From Cerioporus squamosus (lineage: Eukaryota; Basidiomycota; Agaricomycetes; Polyporales; Polyporaceae), in the NCBI GenBank assembly GCA_022592435.1, contig JABYQS010000022.1, forward strand, positions 62,001 through 126,000: a DNA stretch of 64,000 nt, given 5' to 3'. The first letter of the stretch is position 1. Each line of letters opens with the position of its first letter. Of this stretch, positions 45,887 to 58,397 are shown piece by piece. Both the position numbers and the translations under genes were made by a program. The notes beneath the pieces were generated by a model that saw nothing but the letters and a program-made list of their open reading frames with translations, searched no databases and was not told where the DNA came from.

Positions 45887-47336
45887 ATGTCCGTCTGCGA
45901 GCCCGTACGTCTTCGAGGTCATTTACCGTGTCTAGCACTCACAAGAAGCTGCAGCATCACGATGCCGCGGCCAACGCGCTCACAGCGTTCATGTGCGTGG
46001 GCATCACAGTGTCCTACTTGCCGCAGGTGCGCGCGTGTGGCTGCGGACGATGCTCAAACGAGACGCTGACTTCCGCTCGCAGCACTGGAGGATCATCTCA
46101 GCCAAGTCTTCGGAGGGGTTCAGTCCATGGTTCTTGCTCCTGGGCGGGATGTCGTCCGCCTCGGGCATGCTGAACATGTGAGCCTCTCCGCGGTCTCTTT
46201 GTTTCCCTCCTAACGGAGGTATGGGACAGCATCGTCGTGCAGTGGGGAATCGTCAAGTGCTGCAGGGTCCTCGTGAGTACTCCGTGGTTTCGCCTGTATC
46301 ACGACACTGTGTAACCAACCTGCAGAGCTTCGGAAGTTGCATCGAGTCCATTGCGGGTATCTTCCAACTCGCCCTCGTCTGGGTGCTCTTCGTTATGATG
46401 TCAGTGGCGTCCGCTCGTCCTCTTCCTCTGCGGTCATGTTCTGAAATCTCTCAGTCTTGTACTATACATGATCTACTACCCACCACACCTCAAGTATGTT
46501 GAGCTGGACGTAGACCTCCCGAACGACTTGCCTCCTCGACATATCAAGACGCCCGTGAAGCGTGAGGAATGGAAGCTCTCAATTACGCTGTCCTGGGTTA
46601 TCTTTTGGCACATGTGCGTCTCCGTCCACCGCTTCTCTATACTCATATTGACCTCTGACTGCCGTTCTTGCAGTGCGTTCCTCATCTTCATCACCTTTAT
46701 GCTCCTCTCGACGAATCCAGCCCCGGACGGTGACTACCGCTCACCGCAATTAGAGCTCTGGGCGACATTCTTGGGAGTTTCCTCCGCCCTCCTCGCCATG
46801 TTCCAGTACACGCCGCAGATCGCACACACATGGCGCATCAAGCACGTAGGCGCACTCAGTATCCCAATGATGTGCATCCAGACTCCCGGAGCGATCCTCA
46901 TGGTGCTCAGTATCGCCATGCGCCCGGGGACGAACTGGACAAGTGCGTGCCTTCCTCTCGGCTATGACCAATTGACGCGCTAACAACACCTCCCGGCCCT
47001 GTAGCCTGGATCCCGTACGCTGTCGCAGGCGTGATGCAAGGCATCCTCCTCGTCATGTGCATCATCTTCCGCGCACGCCAACACGCCCTCGGCCTCGACG
47101 ACTTCGGGCGGCCCATCAACGGCTCCCCATCTACCCACCCCGCGTCTCCCGACGCCGTTCCACCCACGACCCCCGCCGTCGAGGCCGCTGTCGGGGACGC
47201 GGTGCAGAGCGACGTGCGCAGCGAGCACGGGGTCGACGTTGCCGTCCCCGCCGGGGAAGAGACACCGCTCCTGCCGGGGAAGCAGCAGCACGATGCGGCG
47301 AAGGGCAACGGCCTGCTTGGATGGCTGAAGCGGTGA
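45887..47336 (+). CDS. PQ-loop repeat seven-helix membrane protein
   Basis: The start at 45887 (MSVCEP) is spliced to HHDAAANALTAFMCVGITVS. The first PQ-loop is VSYLPQHWRIISAKSSEGFS, followed by helices FLLLGGMSSASGML and IESIAGIFQLALVWVLFVM. A cytosolic loop carries DLPNDLPPRHIKTPVKREEW. The second PQ-loop is MFQYTPQIAHTWRIKHVGAL. The last helices include AVAGVMQGILLVMCIIF, before a Pro/Ala-rich tail ending ETPLLPGKQQ...GWLKR. PQ-loop proteins of this type are lysosomal or vacuolar transporters or Golgi/endosomal proteins; the PLLP near the C-terminus could be a sorting signal. The substrate is unknown. Seven or more short exons are needed; not all boundaries were fixed. Confidence 0.8.
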
Positions 47337-50300
47337 GAGTGTGCCTTGCTTTATCTGGAATCTCTCGGACTGGGATCATGCATGTGGATCGTATCGTACA
47401 CGCTGTGATATCTAATCATACCCTTACCCTCGGATCTTACTTCTATTCACTGGAGTTTGTGTGCAGGAGGGCTAGGGAGGAACCTTCCTGAGAAGCCAAA
47501 GCTGAGCGCTGGGGCCCCGGTCTGCCTGCAGTGCACGGCGATGTCGATGGAGGGCCTACAGGACGTCGACTCCGGTGCCAGTGACCGCACAATCGGCTCA
47601 AATCGCAGGCCTCGACCGTCGCTCGACGAAGCTCCGGCCACCCAGCACTCAGTACTTCAGTATCGACGACTTGAAACAGGGTCTTCGACCGGGCATCCCT
47701 CAGGAGAACCTGAGAACCCATCCAAGTCCAGTGGCTGCTTTCCCCTCGGAGCAACCATGTATGCTCAAAATTAGCCACACAACTCCCTCACCCGGCGCCG
47801 CTGCTCGACCTGCGAAATCAAGTACTGAAGGGCCGGGATCTTTGCAGACGCCTGGATGGTCTTGCGTCAGATCGCCACACGCCACACGCCGCAGGGCGCG
47901 GCGAGGAATTGGAACTCTGCCTGTCCGAGTACGGCGTGGTGGCCATGTCTCGTTCGGGTATGCGGATGGACGTCCTCGACGTGGGGGATGGGATGCATGT
48001 GGCCTGTGCGCTTTTGCGGTCCGGGTGAGGTGAGTGCTATACTCGATGTGGACGTGGGTTGAGTGGGGAAGGGGAAGGCGGAACCCAGTCAGTAGGGTCG
48101 TGCAGGAGATTCGGAGAAGGACGGTGGGTCGGAAGGCGGGGAAGACGAGCGGGCGCGACGACGGTCGTGCCCTCGGTCTCGTCGGCTAGGGCTTGGAGAA
48201 GGCGTAGACGTGCAGGTCTCAAGAACCTGCGGCGCGGAGGACCATGCGGATCTCGCAGAGATGGGGCGGTTGCAAGGAGGTGTACGGAAGGCGAGGTCTC
48301 GCAGAACAATGTCATTCTGTGAATTCGATCTCGGCGTCTCGGGCTGTGAACTCTGTGGTGAGTTCATCCACCTTCGAGCGTGTTATTATTGGAGGTGTAC
48401 TTATCTGAGCTATCTACAGGCGAACGAGGTTCGGCATGCTCACTCGAGTACCAGGGCGCCGTGGTTTGTGCCGCGACGTACGTACCCAGTACGTGTCTCC
48501 CGCTCCTCCTTCAAGCTTCAAGTATCACCTCACGGTTTGAATCTCTTCTCGGCACTCGAGTCCAGGACAGACCTGAGACAAGCCGGCCATCGTCGTCGGC
48601 ATGGTCAACGTTCGCCGCCCTCGAACTGCCAAACATTGCCGAGAACGATCGGTGGCGGTCGCCGGTGGCAGTGTCTGTCCTCGGTTGCCAAGGTCCTCGT
48701 TACACACATTTGTGTAGCACAATGGTCCGTCAGGAACGACTTCAAACATTCAGGAACAACATCAACGTTAGCAATACATATGTGCGGCCTTGAAGTCTCC
48801 GAACAAGACGCTGAATAGCAGAGAGGTCGTGAAGGAGCTGGCGTTTGGACTTCTGGACGAGACGCACCGACGCTGCAACGTGAGTTGTACATGACGACAA
48901 GCTCCATTCTCGCAGTGAGCTTACATATATATGCCGCCGCCACAGACGAAACAATGACGCGCCTCGAGGCTTGCGGCGGGCGGCACAAACTTTTCGACCG
49001 CCGTCCGCCGTCCGCCGTGGCCGCACTACGGCAGGCCGCCCGCGGTTATCGGTGCTGTCACGGCTCGGTGAGTCCGACGTCGGACTCGGAGAGCTCACAG
49101 TCATTAATGATGCTTGTTGGAACCCTCGTGCCGCCGTGCCGCCGATGCCGCGTTGCGTCTTGCAAACGCAAACAAAATTGCAGATAAAATGGGACGTTGT
49201 GATGACGAGAGCGTCGTACTCGGAGCTGCCATTGCCAGGAACGAACGGACAGCTTCCAAGCGAGCTCAAAGTGAGCGGTGAAACGTAATGGAGTGGGATT
49301 ATGGAATTCGAGTGCGAGAAGGAGGATGAGAAGGAGGAGGAGGAGCGCTTGGATCCTCATCGTGACCGTCGGACGGGTGTCGACTCTAGATCTTGAGGGC
49401 GAGTTTCAAGGCGAGTTCGATAGCCATGGGTGGGACTAGGTATGCTGCCCATGGTAGGTCTGCTGCTCGAACTGCATGAGCCTGCGTCCTGGGTTCCTGA
49501 TCATCGCGTGGTGCACCTCGCGCGAGCTGCGTTGTGGTTCGGGCGCTGGGCGTATCGCCCGATGCCGTCCTCCGCAGTGAGGTCATCCGCCGTCGTACAG
49601 CCAATAAGTACCTCGAGTCTCGTACTAAGTTACTCATTCATAGCTCAAGCTCGGGCTCGAGTTTCAGGGTGCCCACGTCCGAGCTGCGGCAACAACTCAA
49701 AAACTCGGAAGAGTGGACGAAGAGGGTTGCCGGGAAGGGCGGGGCCCGGGGATAGCATACGTCGGCGGCCACTTCGGTTGAGGAAGACGGGGTACCACCA
49801 TGAGCACCCTAGGCATTCTGCAGATTTACAGTACAGACTAGAAGCTGACTGCAAGTTGGGCGAGACGAGATTCGACGCGCTAGAAGAGACGTCTCCGATG
49901 GTAGCATCGTTGAAATGCACCCGTCGCGTCAGATAAAGCTCGTGCGTTGATATGTTCGCGCTTCAGACTGCGTTCCTAACGCTACGCAATAGACGACCCC
50001 TTATCGGCGCCATGCCGAGAGGGTTATATGGGTGGAGCGATCAAGATATGGTGAGTGGACTCGGACTATCACATCTCGCTTGCAAGCCGTCCGCGTCCGT
50101 GCTTGGCGAGTCCGAGTCGGCTTCATAAACCCCTCGGCCTCGGGATCGCCGTTTTCTCCGTCTCTCCTCCTCCGAGTCCTCCTAGGCTGCTCGTCTCCTC
50201 TCCCCGGTCGCTGCTGGATATCTGGTCGCACCTCCTGGCTGGCTCTGCTCTCCGCTGGGACTGCGCTCACTGTCTGCTCCGAAGACATACCTAGAGATAC

Positions 50301-51707
50301 TTAGACCTGTGGAAGGCATGGTCGCCCATCTGTCCATGGGCCAGGCTGGGGAGTTCATGGGTTCGTCGCGGCACGAGGTGTGTTTTCATTTCGCCTCGTT
50401 CATTTCCCTTTCCCCCCGTCCTGCGTGGCGTCATCGGTGAGCGCGACGCGCCTTGTCGCGGGAGTCGGCAAGCTTATCATACTGTACTCTCGGAGAAGCT
50501 CTTCAAACAAGCTCTCGTGCACGCGCGTCCGGGACCAGTCGTCTCGAGTGGGAGCAAACGACCTCACAAACCCGCCAGAGCTGCGGCGTTCTGTTCTCGT
50601 AAACAGGACGAGCACCGGCACGGTCGCAGTCGGACGCGGCCGCGCAGGAATTCGCCCTATGCCAGAGGGGGTACCCCGAAGCATCCTCTTCTGACCAATG
50701 CTCTCGCGCGCAACCCCCGCACTGCGCTCCGCAAACTCTCGCAGTGTCTGTGATCACTGTCTTGCACTAGCGTGAGGACGAAATGTATGCGCAGCATGCG
50801 TGCCGCCGCGCGAGACGTGCGAGGCGAGCTGTATGGCGGCGCGACGCCCTGATGTCACCAGAGGGTGGGCGCTTCGAGGCCTTACCTCTCCTCCTCGAAG
50901 CGTGTATCTCACAGCCTGACGGTTAGAAACCAAGCCTGCAGTCTTCTTTCTCCGCTCTCCGATTCCATGTCGCAGAGCTCGGCTCGCTACAGTCTGGTAC
51001 GCGACTATGAGTGGCGTTTGGCTGTGTCTGTGACCGACCCTCTGCCGTTCGTCTCGTCTCGGCTCGGTGGCGGCGCGTCTTCGCGTCCTTGAGGCTCGCG
51101 GTCGGGCTGAGCATGCGCGGTAGTCGCGTGGCCCCTGGAGAAGAGCCTGCGAGGTCAACCGGTCACGTCTGGGGTCGACGCGAGCAGAAGAGCTCGCTCT
51201 CGACGGGAAGCTGTGCCTACCCGGCCATCATCCTGATTCCATCTTGTCCTCTCCCCTTTGCGTTCCGAGTCTCGCGCGGGATCGGGGGGCACAGCCGGGG
51301 CCGAGAAATGGATGCATAGCGTGGCGAGTCGACGTTGCAGACCGCCTTGTGCCGTAAGACTGGACGTATCTGTGCCTGCGTTTGTGCGGCGTGTCCGTGC
51401 GCAATTGCTGCGCGAGTTTAATTCGCGTCTATCGTCTGTCTGTCGTAAATGGGGCTTTGTCTTCGCGAGGCACGCAGGCTATCACATCGCAGGCGTTGCA
51501 AGACATGTATCACCTCCCTAGGGCCGAGATAGACGGAACCACTCCTGCACGAGACCGTGACCGCCCGCGACGAGCATCTTATCATCTCCCGTCGCCCTTC
51601 GCGCCCGCATCTGTACTCTCTTCTCCACGCCCACCATGCCCTCCCCGCACGCCGTGTAGCAACGATACTTATTGCTTTGTGCTCCCCTCCAGCCTTCTCC
51701 AAGCCCC
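47337..51707. other. 4.4-kb gene-poor region
   Basis: Many medium-size frames on both strands, but none recognised. Purine-rich GGA/GAA tracts occur at about 49315-49347. The right third (50.3-51.6 kb) is C/T-rich and may be promoter and leader of the Ser-rich gene. A minus-strand candidate at 48089-48367 is listed separately. No terminal inverted repeats were spotted. Confidence 0.4.
48089..48367 (-). CDS. possible small Ser/Pro-rich protein
   Basis: An ATG-started frame of 92 codons begins MNSPQSSQPETPRSNSQNDI and is Ser/Pro/Arg-rich. Composition alone supports it; it overlaps other open frames. Not recognised. Confidence 0.2.
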   Translation of the reverse strand: MNSPQSSQPETPRSNSQNDIVLRDLAFRTPPCNRPISARSAWSSAPQVLETCTSTPSPSPSRRDRGHDRRRARSSSPPSDPPSFSESPARPY

Positions 51708-53490
51708 ATGCTCGTCGCTCCTTCACCCGTCGCTCGTTCGCCACCTCGTCTGCCCTCCGCGGACCACAGGCTCACCATCCCAGAACGTCCATCCCTCGCG
51801 AGCCGCAGACACATTTCGGCCTCGCTGTCCCCGCTGCACGGTTCGCGACCGCATCGCTCCTCGCCCCTCGCAGGCCCCTCCATCGCCTTCGCGCACGATG
51901 GCACGCCCAAGGCGACAAGCGCACCCCCGACGCCCAGTGGCGGAAGTAGACACCTCTCTCCACTCGCAGAGTTCTCGACGACCGCCGCACAGGTCGACGA
52001 CCCTGGTGACGGAGACGGCGTCGATTCCAAGAAACGACGGAGGCGCTCGCTCGGTGCTGTCCTCTCCAAGATCAGCTTCCCCAGCTCCGGCTCATCAACT
52101 TCGAGTTCAAGCTCAAGCAGTTCGGGCGCTGAACCCTCCTCCCCGCAGCGCGAGTCCCCAGTGAGGTCGCGGCAGCGCTCCAGATCAGCCAGTTCCCGCA
52201 CTGCGCCCCCTGTCCCCGCTGTCCCCCCAGTACCCGCATGGGCGCACAACACCCTTCCTCCACGGTCCATGTCCCCGCACAAGCTCTCGCCGTCTTCCTC
52301 CCGCGCTCACACGCACTCACCTGGAAGCTCGGGCAGTCCCAAGTCATCCCGCCCCAGCTCGCCTACCCCAAGCGCGCGCTCGACCACCTCGCGCAGGAGC
52401 GTCATCCACACCCCCATAGTCACAGACCCGCGCACCGGCTCTCCAGTGGCCACGCGCACGACACCCTCGACGTCGCGCAACCCGGAGGAGAACTGGCTCA
52501 CGCAGTCCGCCGCGCCGCGCTTCTCCCGCCTCGGGCTCAAGGCGGAGGGCGTCGTCCTTCCCGTCTCCGTGCGAGAAGCCCGCCGCCGCTCCACCGCGTC
52601 CACGCTCAGCATCGCATCGACGTCTCGCGCGAAGTCCTTCGATGCGCTCTCACCCCATTCGTCCTCGCGCCCCGGATCCACTGCGCGGCCGTCCACAGTC
52701 GGCCATGCGCCCTCGTCGCGCATGAGCATCGCGTCCACGTCCACCTTCACGCCCTCCTCCGTCTCCCACTCCTCCAGCTCCACCCCAAGCCACGGGTCTC
52801 AGTCCCACTCGCACTCGTCTCCGCGCCACCGCTCGCGCACCTCCTCCTTCGCATCCGCAAGCTCCGGGCGCGCCTCTATCGACTGCGACACGCCGAGCCT
52901 CACGATGAGCCCCGGCCCGTCCGCGTCCGACGTCTCGCTCGCCGCGCCAGAGGTGGACGAGATGGGAGTGCTGACGCGTGGCGTGCAGCTGCAGCTGAAC
53001 GACGTGCCCGTGGGCGTCATCGGGTCCCCGAGGAGGGGGGCGAGGGAGAGGAGGAGTCGGCCTACCCGGCGATCCGGAATAAGGGCAAGGGCAGGGCGCA
53101 CGAGTACGGGTTCGGATTGCGCCTCCGCCCCCGCCCCTGCCCCTTGTGGGCGCAGGCGGAGACAGCACGGCGTCGTCGATCGCGTCCGTCGGGTCTATTG
53201 GCTCGTTGGTGAGCGAACGCAGTGCGTTCACCGTGCCGTGGACCCGCGGTGAGTCCGAGTCCGAGTTGCCCAGGTCGGAGCGGTCGTCGTACTTTGGCTC
53301 TACGGTCTATCTGCCGCGGGGCCACGAGAGGGCCGCGACCGCGCCCGCGCTCGCCTCGAGCGGGGAGCAGGGCGTTGGCAAGGACGTGAACACGAAGCAG
53401 GAGAAGGAGGAAACGGAGAGACGCTCGCGCAAAGGGACGATTGGGCGGATGTGGAGGCGGGTCGTGCGGAGTGTCTCTGCGCGCCGGTAG
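51708..53490 (+). CDS. Ser/Pro-rich low-complexity protein
   Basis: The ATG at 51708 (MLVAPSPVARSPPRLPSADH) opens a very long frame dominated by Ser, Pro, Thr and Arg, with short ordered-looking blocks: SKKRRRRSLGAVLSKISFPS, FSRLGLKAEGVVLPVSVREA, PEVDEMGVLTRGVQLQLNDV. A 51-nt intron (53104-53155) joins it to GDSTASSIASVGSIGSLVSE, ending in TIGRMWRRVVRSVSARR, for 576 residues. However, between 53030 and 53150 another frame looks more natural (EEESAYPAIRNKGKGRAHEY), so the join may hide frame errors. The basic amphipathic C-terminus could bind membrane or nucleic acid. There is no known domain; it is probably a disordered regulatory protein. Confidence 0.65.
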
Positions 53491-54050
53491 TCTTCGCGGC
53501 TCGGTGTGTCGTGCACGACTTGGCCAAGGGACGAAAGAGGGAAATGCCCCGAGTCGAACGAACGAAGGATGAATGAATGACGACGACGATGATACCCAGA
53601 ACGGTGAAGATACACGCAGCGAGACGCAATGCGCGCAGTTGCAGCTTGCAGTCGGACGCTCGGACTAATTTATTCACGACTTGTAGTACCCTACGTATCC
53701 CTTCCCTTGTTGCGACATTCCTTTGTGGTTTTCTTGTTTGGTTTTGTCTGAGTAGTAGAGGTGATTCCTCCCAATTGCGCCGGTGCGCTCCCTCAGAGCA
53801 CGGTGTTGTGGTGTAATAGAGCAGGTGGAACGGAGAAGCAGCGTTCAAGTTGTTTTGTACAGTACCATAGTTACTACGTATCTATGTAGTGTCGTGCGTG
53901 GGTAACAGTACATACGCCTTTTGGAACGATGCAGGTATGCGTTTCGTCCGCCATGGGTGCATGGAAGACGTTGCGACAGCCTCCGACGTGCCATCGTCTC
54001 CCGGCTTGCCGTGGCTGTTGGTGATCACCGTGTCTGCCATTCCCGAGATG

Positions 54051-55915
54051 CTAAGTGACCGTCGACACCCCATCTGCTTTCGGAGTCGACCCGTCGGCGA
54101 AGAACTCCTTGAGCACTTTCCCCAGGATCGGCATCCCCGCCGCCATGGACTCCTCCGATCCGGCAAACGTAGCCCGCAGGAAGTTCGAGCGCTGCAACTC
54201 ACTCGTGGTGTCAGCGACGCAACCCATCGAACCAAGAGAACAAACGGCACCCACGTCGTCTATGTGCACAGAGCCCTCCTCCTCGTACCCCGCCTCCGTC
54301 GGCAGGAGGAACACCGTCGCGGGGACAATGAGAAGCCCGCCCCTGATGCACGCCTCGAAGAGCTCCCGCATCAGCTCTCTCGCGTTCGTCCGCGGCCCCG
54401 TCCGAGTCCCGCTCCCCTCCGAGTCGACGCGCCTGTACCGAGGATGCTGCTGCACGTGCACCCTGATCCACAAGAACATGCCCGCCTCCGGCACATCCAC
54501 GCTCGCCAGGCCCGACGGCGCGACCTCCCGCTCGAACAGCGCAAGCAGAAAGTCTCGGCGGCGCTGGTAGTCGCGCCGCAGGCTGCGCACCCAGCGGTCG
54601 AACCCTGCGAGGCCCCACCCGTCGAGCAGAGACTGACGAGCGCCTGCGGGAAGCCAGAGGGCTGTTGCGTGGAGAGGTCGATGAAGCGGACGAGGTGGGC
54701 TTGGAAGGCGGGTTGGGCGGTGATCCAGCCGAGGCGGAGGCCGGGGGCCATGATCTTGCTGAAGCTGTCAGTGAGTCAGGGCGGGGTGAGCACTAGTACA
54801 TCGCACATCGCAGGTCTCACGGGACGTGCGGAAAGCAAAGGGAGGAAGACCGACCTGTCTATCCGGATGACTCGGCCGTCGACGTCGAGGGAGAGGAAGG
54901 ACACTGGGAATGGCTTCTGGGGCTGGGTAGGATCGGACGCCTCGGTGCCAGCGCCAGTGCCGGGCGGGTCGTATTGCAGGAAGTAGTAGGGGTCTGCGTG
55001 GTAGGGGTTAGCCACTGCCAGACACGGTTCACACCCCAGGCGCCCTACCGTCCTCGACGATAATGACATCGTACTTCTGGGCAATCGCGTAGATCTGCTT
55101 CCTGCGCTCCAAGCTGAGCGTCGACCCGGTCGGGTTCTGGCCGCAGCTACAAGTAACGGAAGGACGTCTGATCAGCAATGTACATAGGGCTCGCGAGCAG
55201 AGCACGTACGGGACAGCGTACAGGACATGCGGCCGCTTCCCGCGTGCGTAGTCCCAATTCGCCAGAATCCTCTCCAGCTCCTCGGGGATGATGCCCCCCG
55301 AGTCGATGCGCACAGGGGCCCACTTGACCCCATGTGCCTCCGCCGCGATGGGCATCGGGCCAAACGTGAAGTCGTCCGCGACGAAGTAGTCTCCCGCAGC
55401 GCCGAGCATGCGGAACACTTTCGAGATCGCGTCCGCGTTGCCCAGTGTCATCGTCGCGACGTGGTGTGGTGCGGTGTGGTACGCGTTGTTCAGCGCAGTG
55501 ACAGTGCGCAGCGCGTCGGGTAGCCCCGTCCCATGGCCGTACGCTAAAGAGGCTTGGTGGAGGCGGGGTGAGTCGGCATCGTGAGACGATGTGAGGGTCT
55601 GTGTTGGGGCGGATGCACCGAGCGTGCGCCATGCGGAGACGGGGTCCTCGTCGGTCACTGAGGCGACCTCGTATTCTATGCGCCGGATGGGGTACAGGCT
55701 GTGATGCGGGTCGCCTGAGCAATACCCATGTCAGATTTTGCAACCCAGAAGATATAAGACAGGTGAATACCGTTGGCAAGCGAGACGAGGTATGGGTTCT
55801 CCCAAGAGATACGGATGATGTCCTTCAGCGGGTTCGTCTTGCGCACCAGGACCTCAGGCGCGAGGTGGTGCGTCAGGTCAACGAAGTTGGATGTGTTCGT
55901 TGCGATGCTGGCCAT
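54051..55915 (-). CDS. PLP aminotransferase, Aro8/2-aminoadipate type, with frame break
   Basis: It starts at ATG 55915 (MASIATNTSNFVDLTHHLAP). Conserved fold-type I blocks follow: HHSLYPIRRIEYE, SLAYGHGTGLPDALRTVTAL, ATMTLGNADAISKVFRMLGA, DYFVADDFTFGPMPIAAEAH, GIIPEELERILANW, CGQNPTGSTLSLERRKQIYA, YDVIIVEDDPYYFLQY, and the Schiff-base lysine in FSKIMAPGLRLGWITA. The C-terminal domain has GWGLAGFDRWVRSLRRDYQR, VPEAGMFLWIRVHV and SNFLRATFAGSEESMAAGMP, ending at 54051. This family transfers amino groups of aromatic amino acids, kynurenine or 2-aminoadipate. Between PSGFPQALVS and LLDGWG (about 54630-54650) the frame shifts by one base with no intron possible. It is either a damaged gene or a base-call error; everything else is intact. 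Confidence 0.85.
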
Positions 55916-56629
55916 ACTGGAAGTCAGTACACCGGAGGAGAGCTACCAGGGTTAAATGTTAAGGACTCACGACGGCATATAATCAGGACGTTCATCATAT
56001 ATACACCATCGCGGCGCTTACAGAGAGCCTGGTTTACAGTAACATGACGGTCCGTCGGTCCCGGGGAGGACATATCGCTTGATCTGGTAGCCGAGGCGAT
56101 CACGGGTAAGATTATGGTAAGTGCTACGTGCGAGGCTCAGCCTGGTGCAGTTCAGACGGGCAGCACCGTTTCTAAATTTGCACGCTCGAATTCATGCTTC
56201 GTCGGCTGCAAGTGACTGCGACATCCTCACATACTCATGTCGCTTGGCCGCGGAACGGGGGCAGGATAGAGAGGGTCACGGTCGTTCTCCGCGGGATGGG
56301 AGGCCTTCCTGGGTAACTCAGATGTTGGGAGGAAGACGACCATTCTGTATGGAAGGAGTGCGGTTCACCTGGACCCATCGCTGGGCTAATTCTGACTCTG
56401 GGAGGCGGAGGTGGAATGTCTGTATATACGATGAGTCTAGAGATACGGACGGAGTCAATGCCAAGTCGCACCCGAGGAGTCACTGTCAAGGCGCTAGTAA
56501 CCATGATGCATGACGATCGAGCACACACCTTCTGCCGGGCCGCGGCGCTGAGCGGCTGGACACCAGACATCGCGGACGACTGAATAGACAAGATCGATAC
56601 TGAGTCTCGCCCTAGTCATGGGAGGCAGG
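55916..56629. other. gap upstream of the aminotransferase
   Basis: About 700 bases with TATATA-like sequence near 55998, probably aminotransferase promoter. No gene is recognised before the diverged edge of the duplicon. Confidence 0.4.
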
Positions 56630-57131
56630 AAGAGACGTACTCATTGCATCGTGAAGCATGAGCGGGCGTCTGCGGAGGTAGATTGTAAGTGAACGAAGCG
56701 TGGTATCGTACGTACCACGCGTGGTCTAGAATATGGAACTCTAGCATCGCTGGGTGGTCTTGTCCACGGCGGTCAGATGTCCTTTTCCTTCTGAAGAGGC
56801 CTGCCAGAAGTACTCCACATGAGATGTTGTGGGTTGCGGCCGCCAAAACACGTAAGATGCATGCATTCGAAATTGGTATGCACAGAGAACAAATAAGAGG
56901 AGTGATCAGGCAGACTGTGTACTGCCATGCGTTCTCAGCTTCAGTACGAGCAAAGACGTGCAGCCACTCACTAGACACACTACAACGGCGCCTCAAGGTC
57001 CTGAAATCGCAACATCCGATGGATATTCAAGATGGGAAGCCGTGCCTCGATGGCCTCCGAGCCGGCATGGATATGATCCGTGGTCTGACAAGAGTTGTAG
57101 AAGTTGACGACGCTGAGCGAAAGCAGCACGC

Positions 57132-58397
57132 TCAGCGTCTGGTCCATGCCCGCCCAGGTGACCGCATCGACCTTGCTGACGTCGTCTCCTCAAGGTGCGT
57201 CCACAAGTGCAGTGTATGTAGGTGGACAAACGAGTGGGGATCGAGCTGGGCCAGAATGGTGACGATGAGGTTGAGCATGTGCATCTTGCCGTCGAGGGTC
57301 ATTGTGGTTATCATGGGCGGGTAGCGCGGCATGAGGCTGACTAGCGACGGCGTGACTTCGATCTCGTACATTTCTGCAATGGATCTTCGTCAGCGCTCAA
57401 GCGGATTCATAGGCTATGAACGGTGCGTACCGTCCCAGCGCCAGCGATACATGATCAGATGCAGGTGAGTGAGCGACTCCATCGCGAGAATCGCAGCCTT
57501 GATCTTGGGGAACTGTTCGAGGCGGTAGATGGTGTATATGAAGTGCTGGGGGCTGCAGTGTGCAACGAGCCACGGCATCAGGGTCAGGGGAGCAGGGGAG
57601 AACGCCTCGGTGATCTTGAGCTGGCGCAAGACGAGTCGCGGCCCGATCGTATCGCTCGGATCGGAGGACGTGAGGCCGTTGATAGAGCACAACCGGCCTG
57701 CGCGCAGAGTGTGTATCGTCGGGTGATCGCGCACCAGCCGGTCGAGGTCCGCGTTGCATCGGAGTGCGCAATCGAAGAGGGAGAGTACATTCAACTTCGG
57801 GAAGCACGACGCTAGCATGTCGACGATGGTCTTCTCGAGCGGGGCCCCCTTGAGAACGAGCCGTAGGACGTTCCGAGCGCGGGGTGCGATGTCGAGGAAG
57901 AACGCGCGCAGGAGAGTGCGGAGCTCCTTCCCAGCGAGGATGGCGCGCAGCTGTCGGAAAACCTGGTCCGACCTCCCATCGCCCGCATCGAGCGTGAGCT
58001 CGCGCACGTACAGGGCGATCTCAGAGCTCTCGTCGTTCAAGAGAGCGGATATCTTCCTGACGTTCGAGCTTGTGATCTTCAGCCTGTCGAAGAGGTGGTA
58101 GCGGACGGATGGGACCAGAGCATGAGAGACAAGCGACAGACTGAGTAATCTGTCCTTATCATTATGGAAGTAGTCGATGATGTGGTCGATGAGCTCTGGA
58201 GGCAAGCGTGCTATGAGCGGGCGACGCAGAGTGGCTGCAGCATCTTTCGTTGATGAGAGCAGTCGTCTCAAGCGAGTAGGCCTATGGACTAGTCTCTTCG
58301 CGACAGTCCACGTCCTGGATAGCGATCGCCGAATGCTGCTGAACTTGTGTGGTCTTGATCTGTCCAGCTCATCCTTGTGGTGAGACGATTGGTCCAT
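57132..58397 (-). pseudogene. F-box gene, frameshifted duplicon copy
   Basis: Exon 1 (58397-57431) and exon 2 (from 57373) match the gene at 37689. Exon 1 differs by about ten residues, including an in-frame loss of one codon (ESPSEIAL becomes ESSEIAL). In exon 2, after HLWTHLEET, one base is missing relative to the left copy at about 57182 (GACGGACGTC versus GACGACGTC). The frame then runs into TSARSMRSPGRAWTRR and stops at 57132, losing the last about 65 residues of LRR-like sequence. The original downstream residues remain readable in the next frame. It may still make a truncated F-box protein. Confidence 0.8.

Noticed and set aside
51518..52282. 254-codon minus-strand frame opposite the Ser-rich gene
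   Set aside because: Glu/Gly/Arg-rich mirror of a Ser/Pro-rich frame; composition is explained by the opposite strand.
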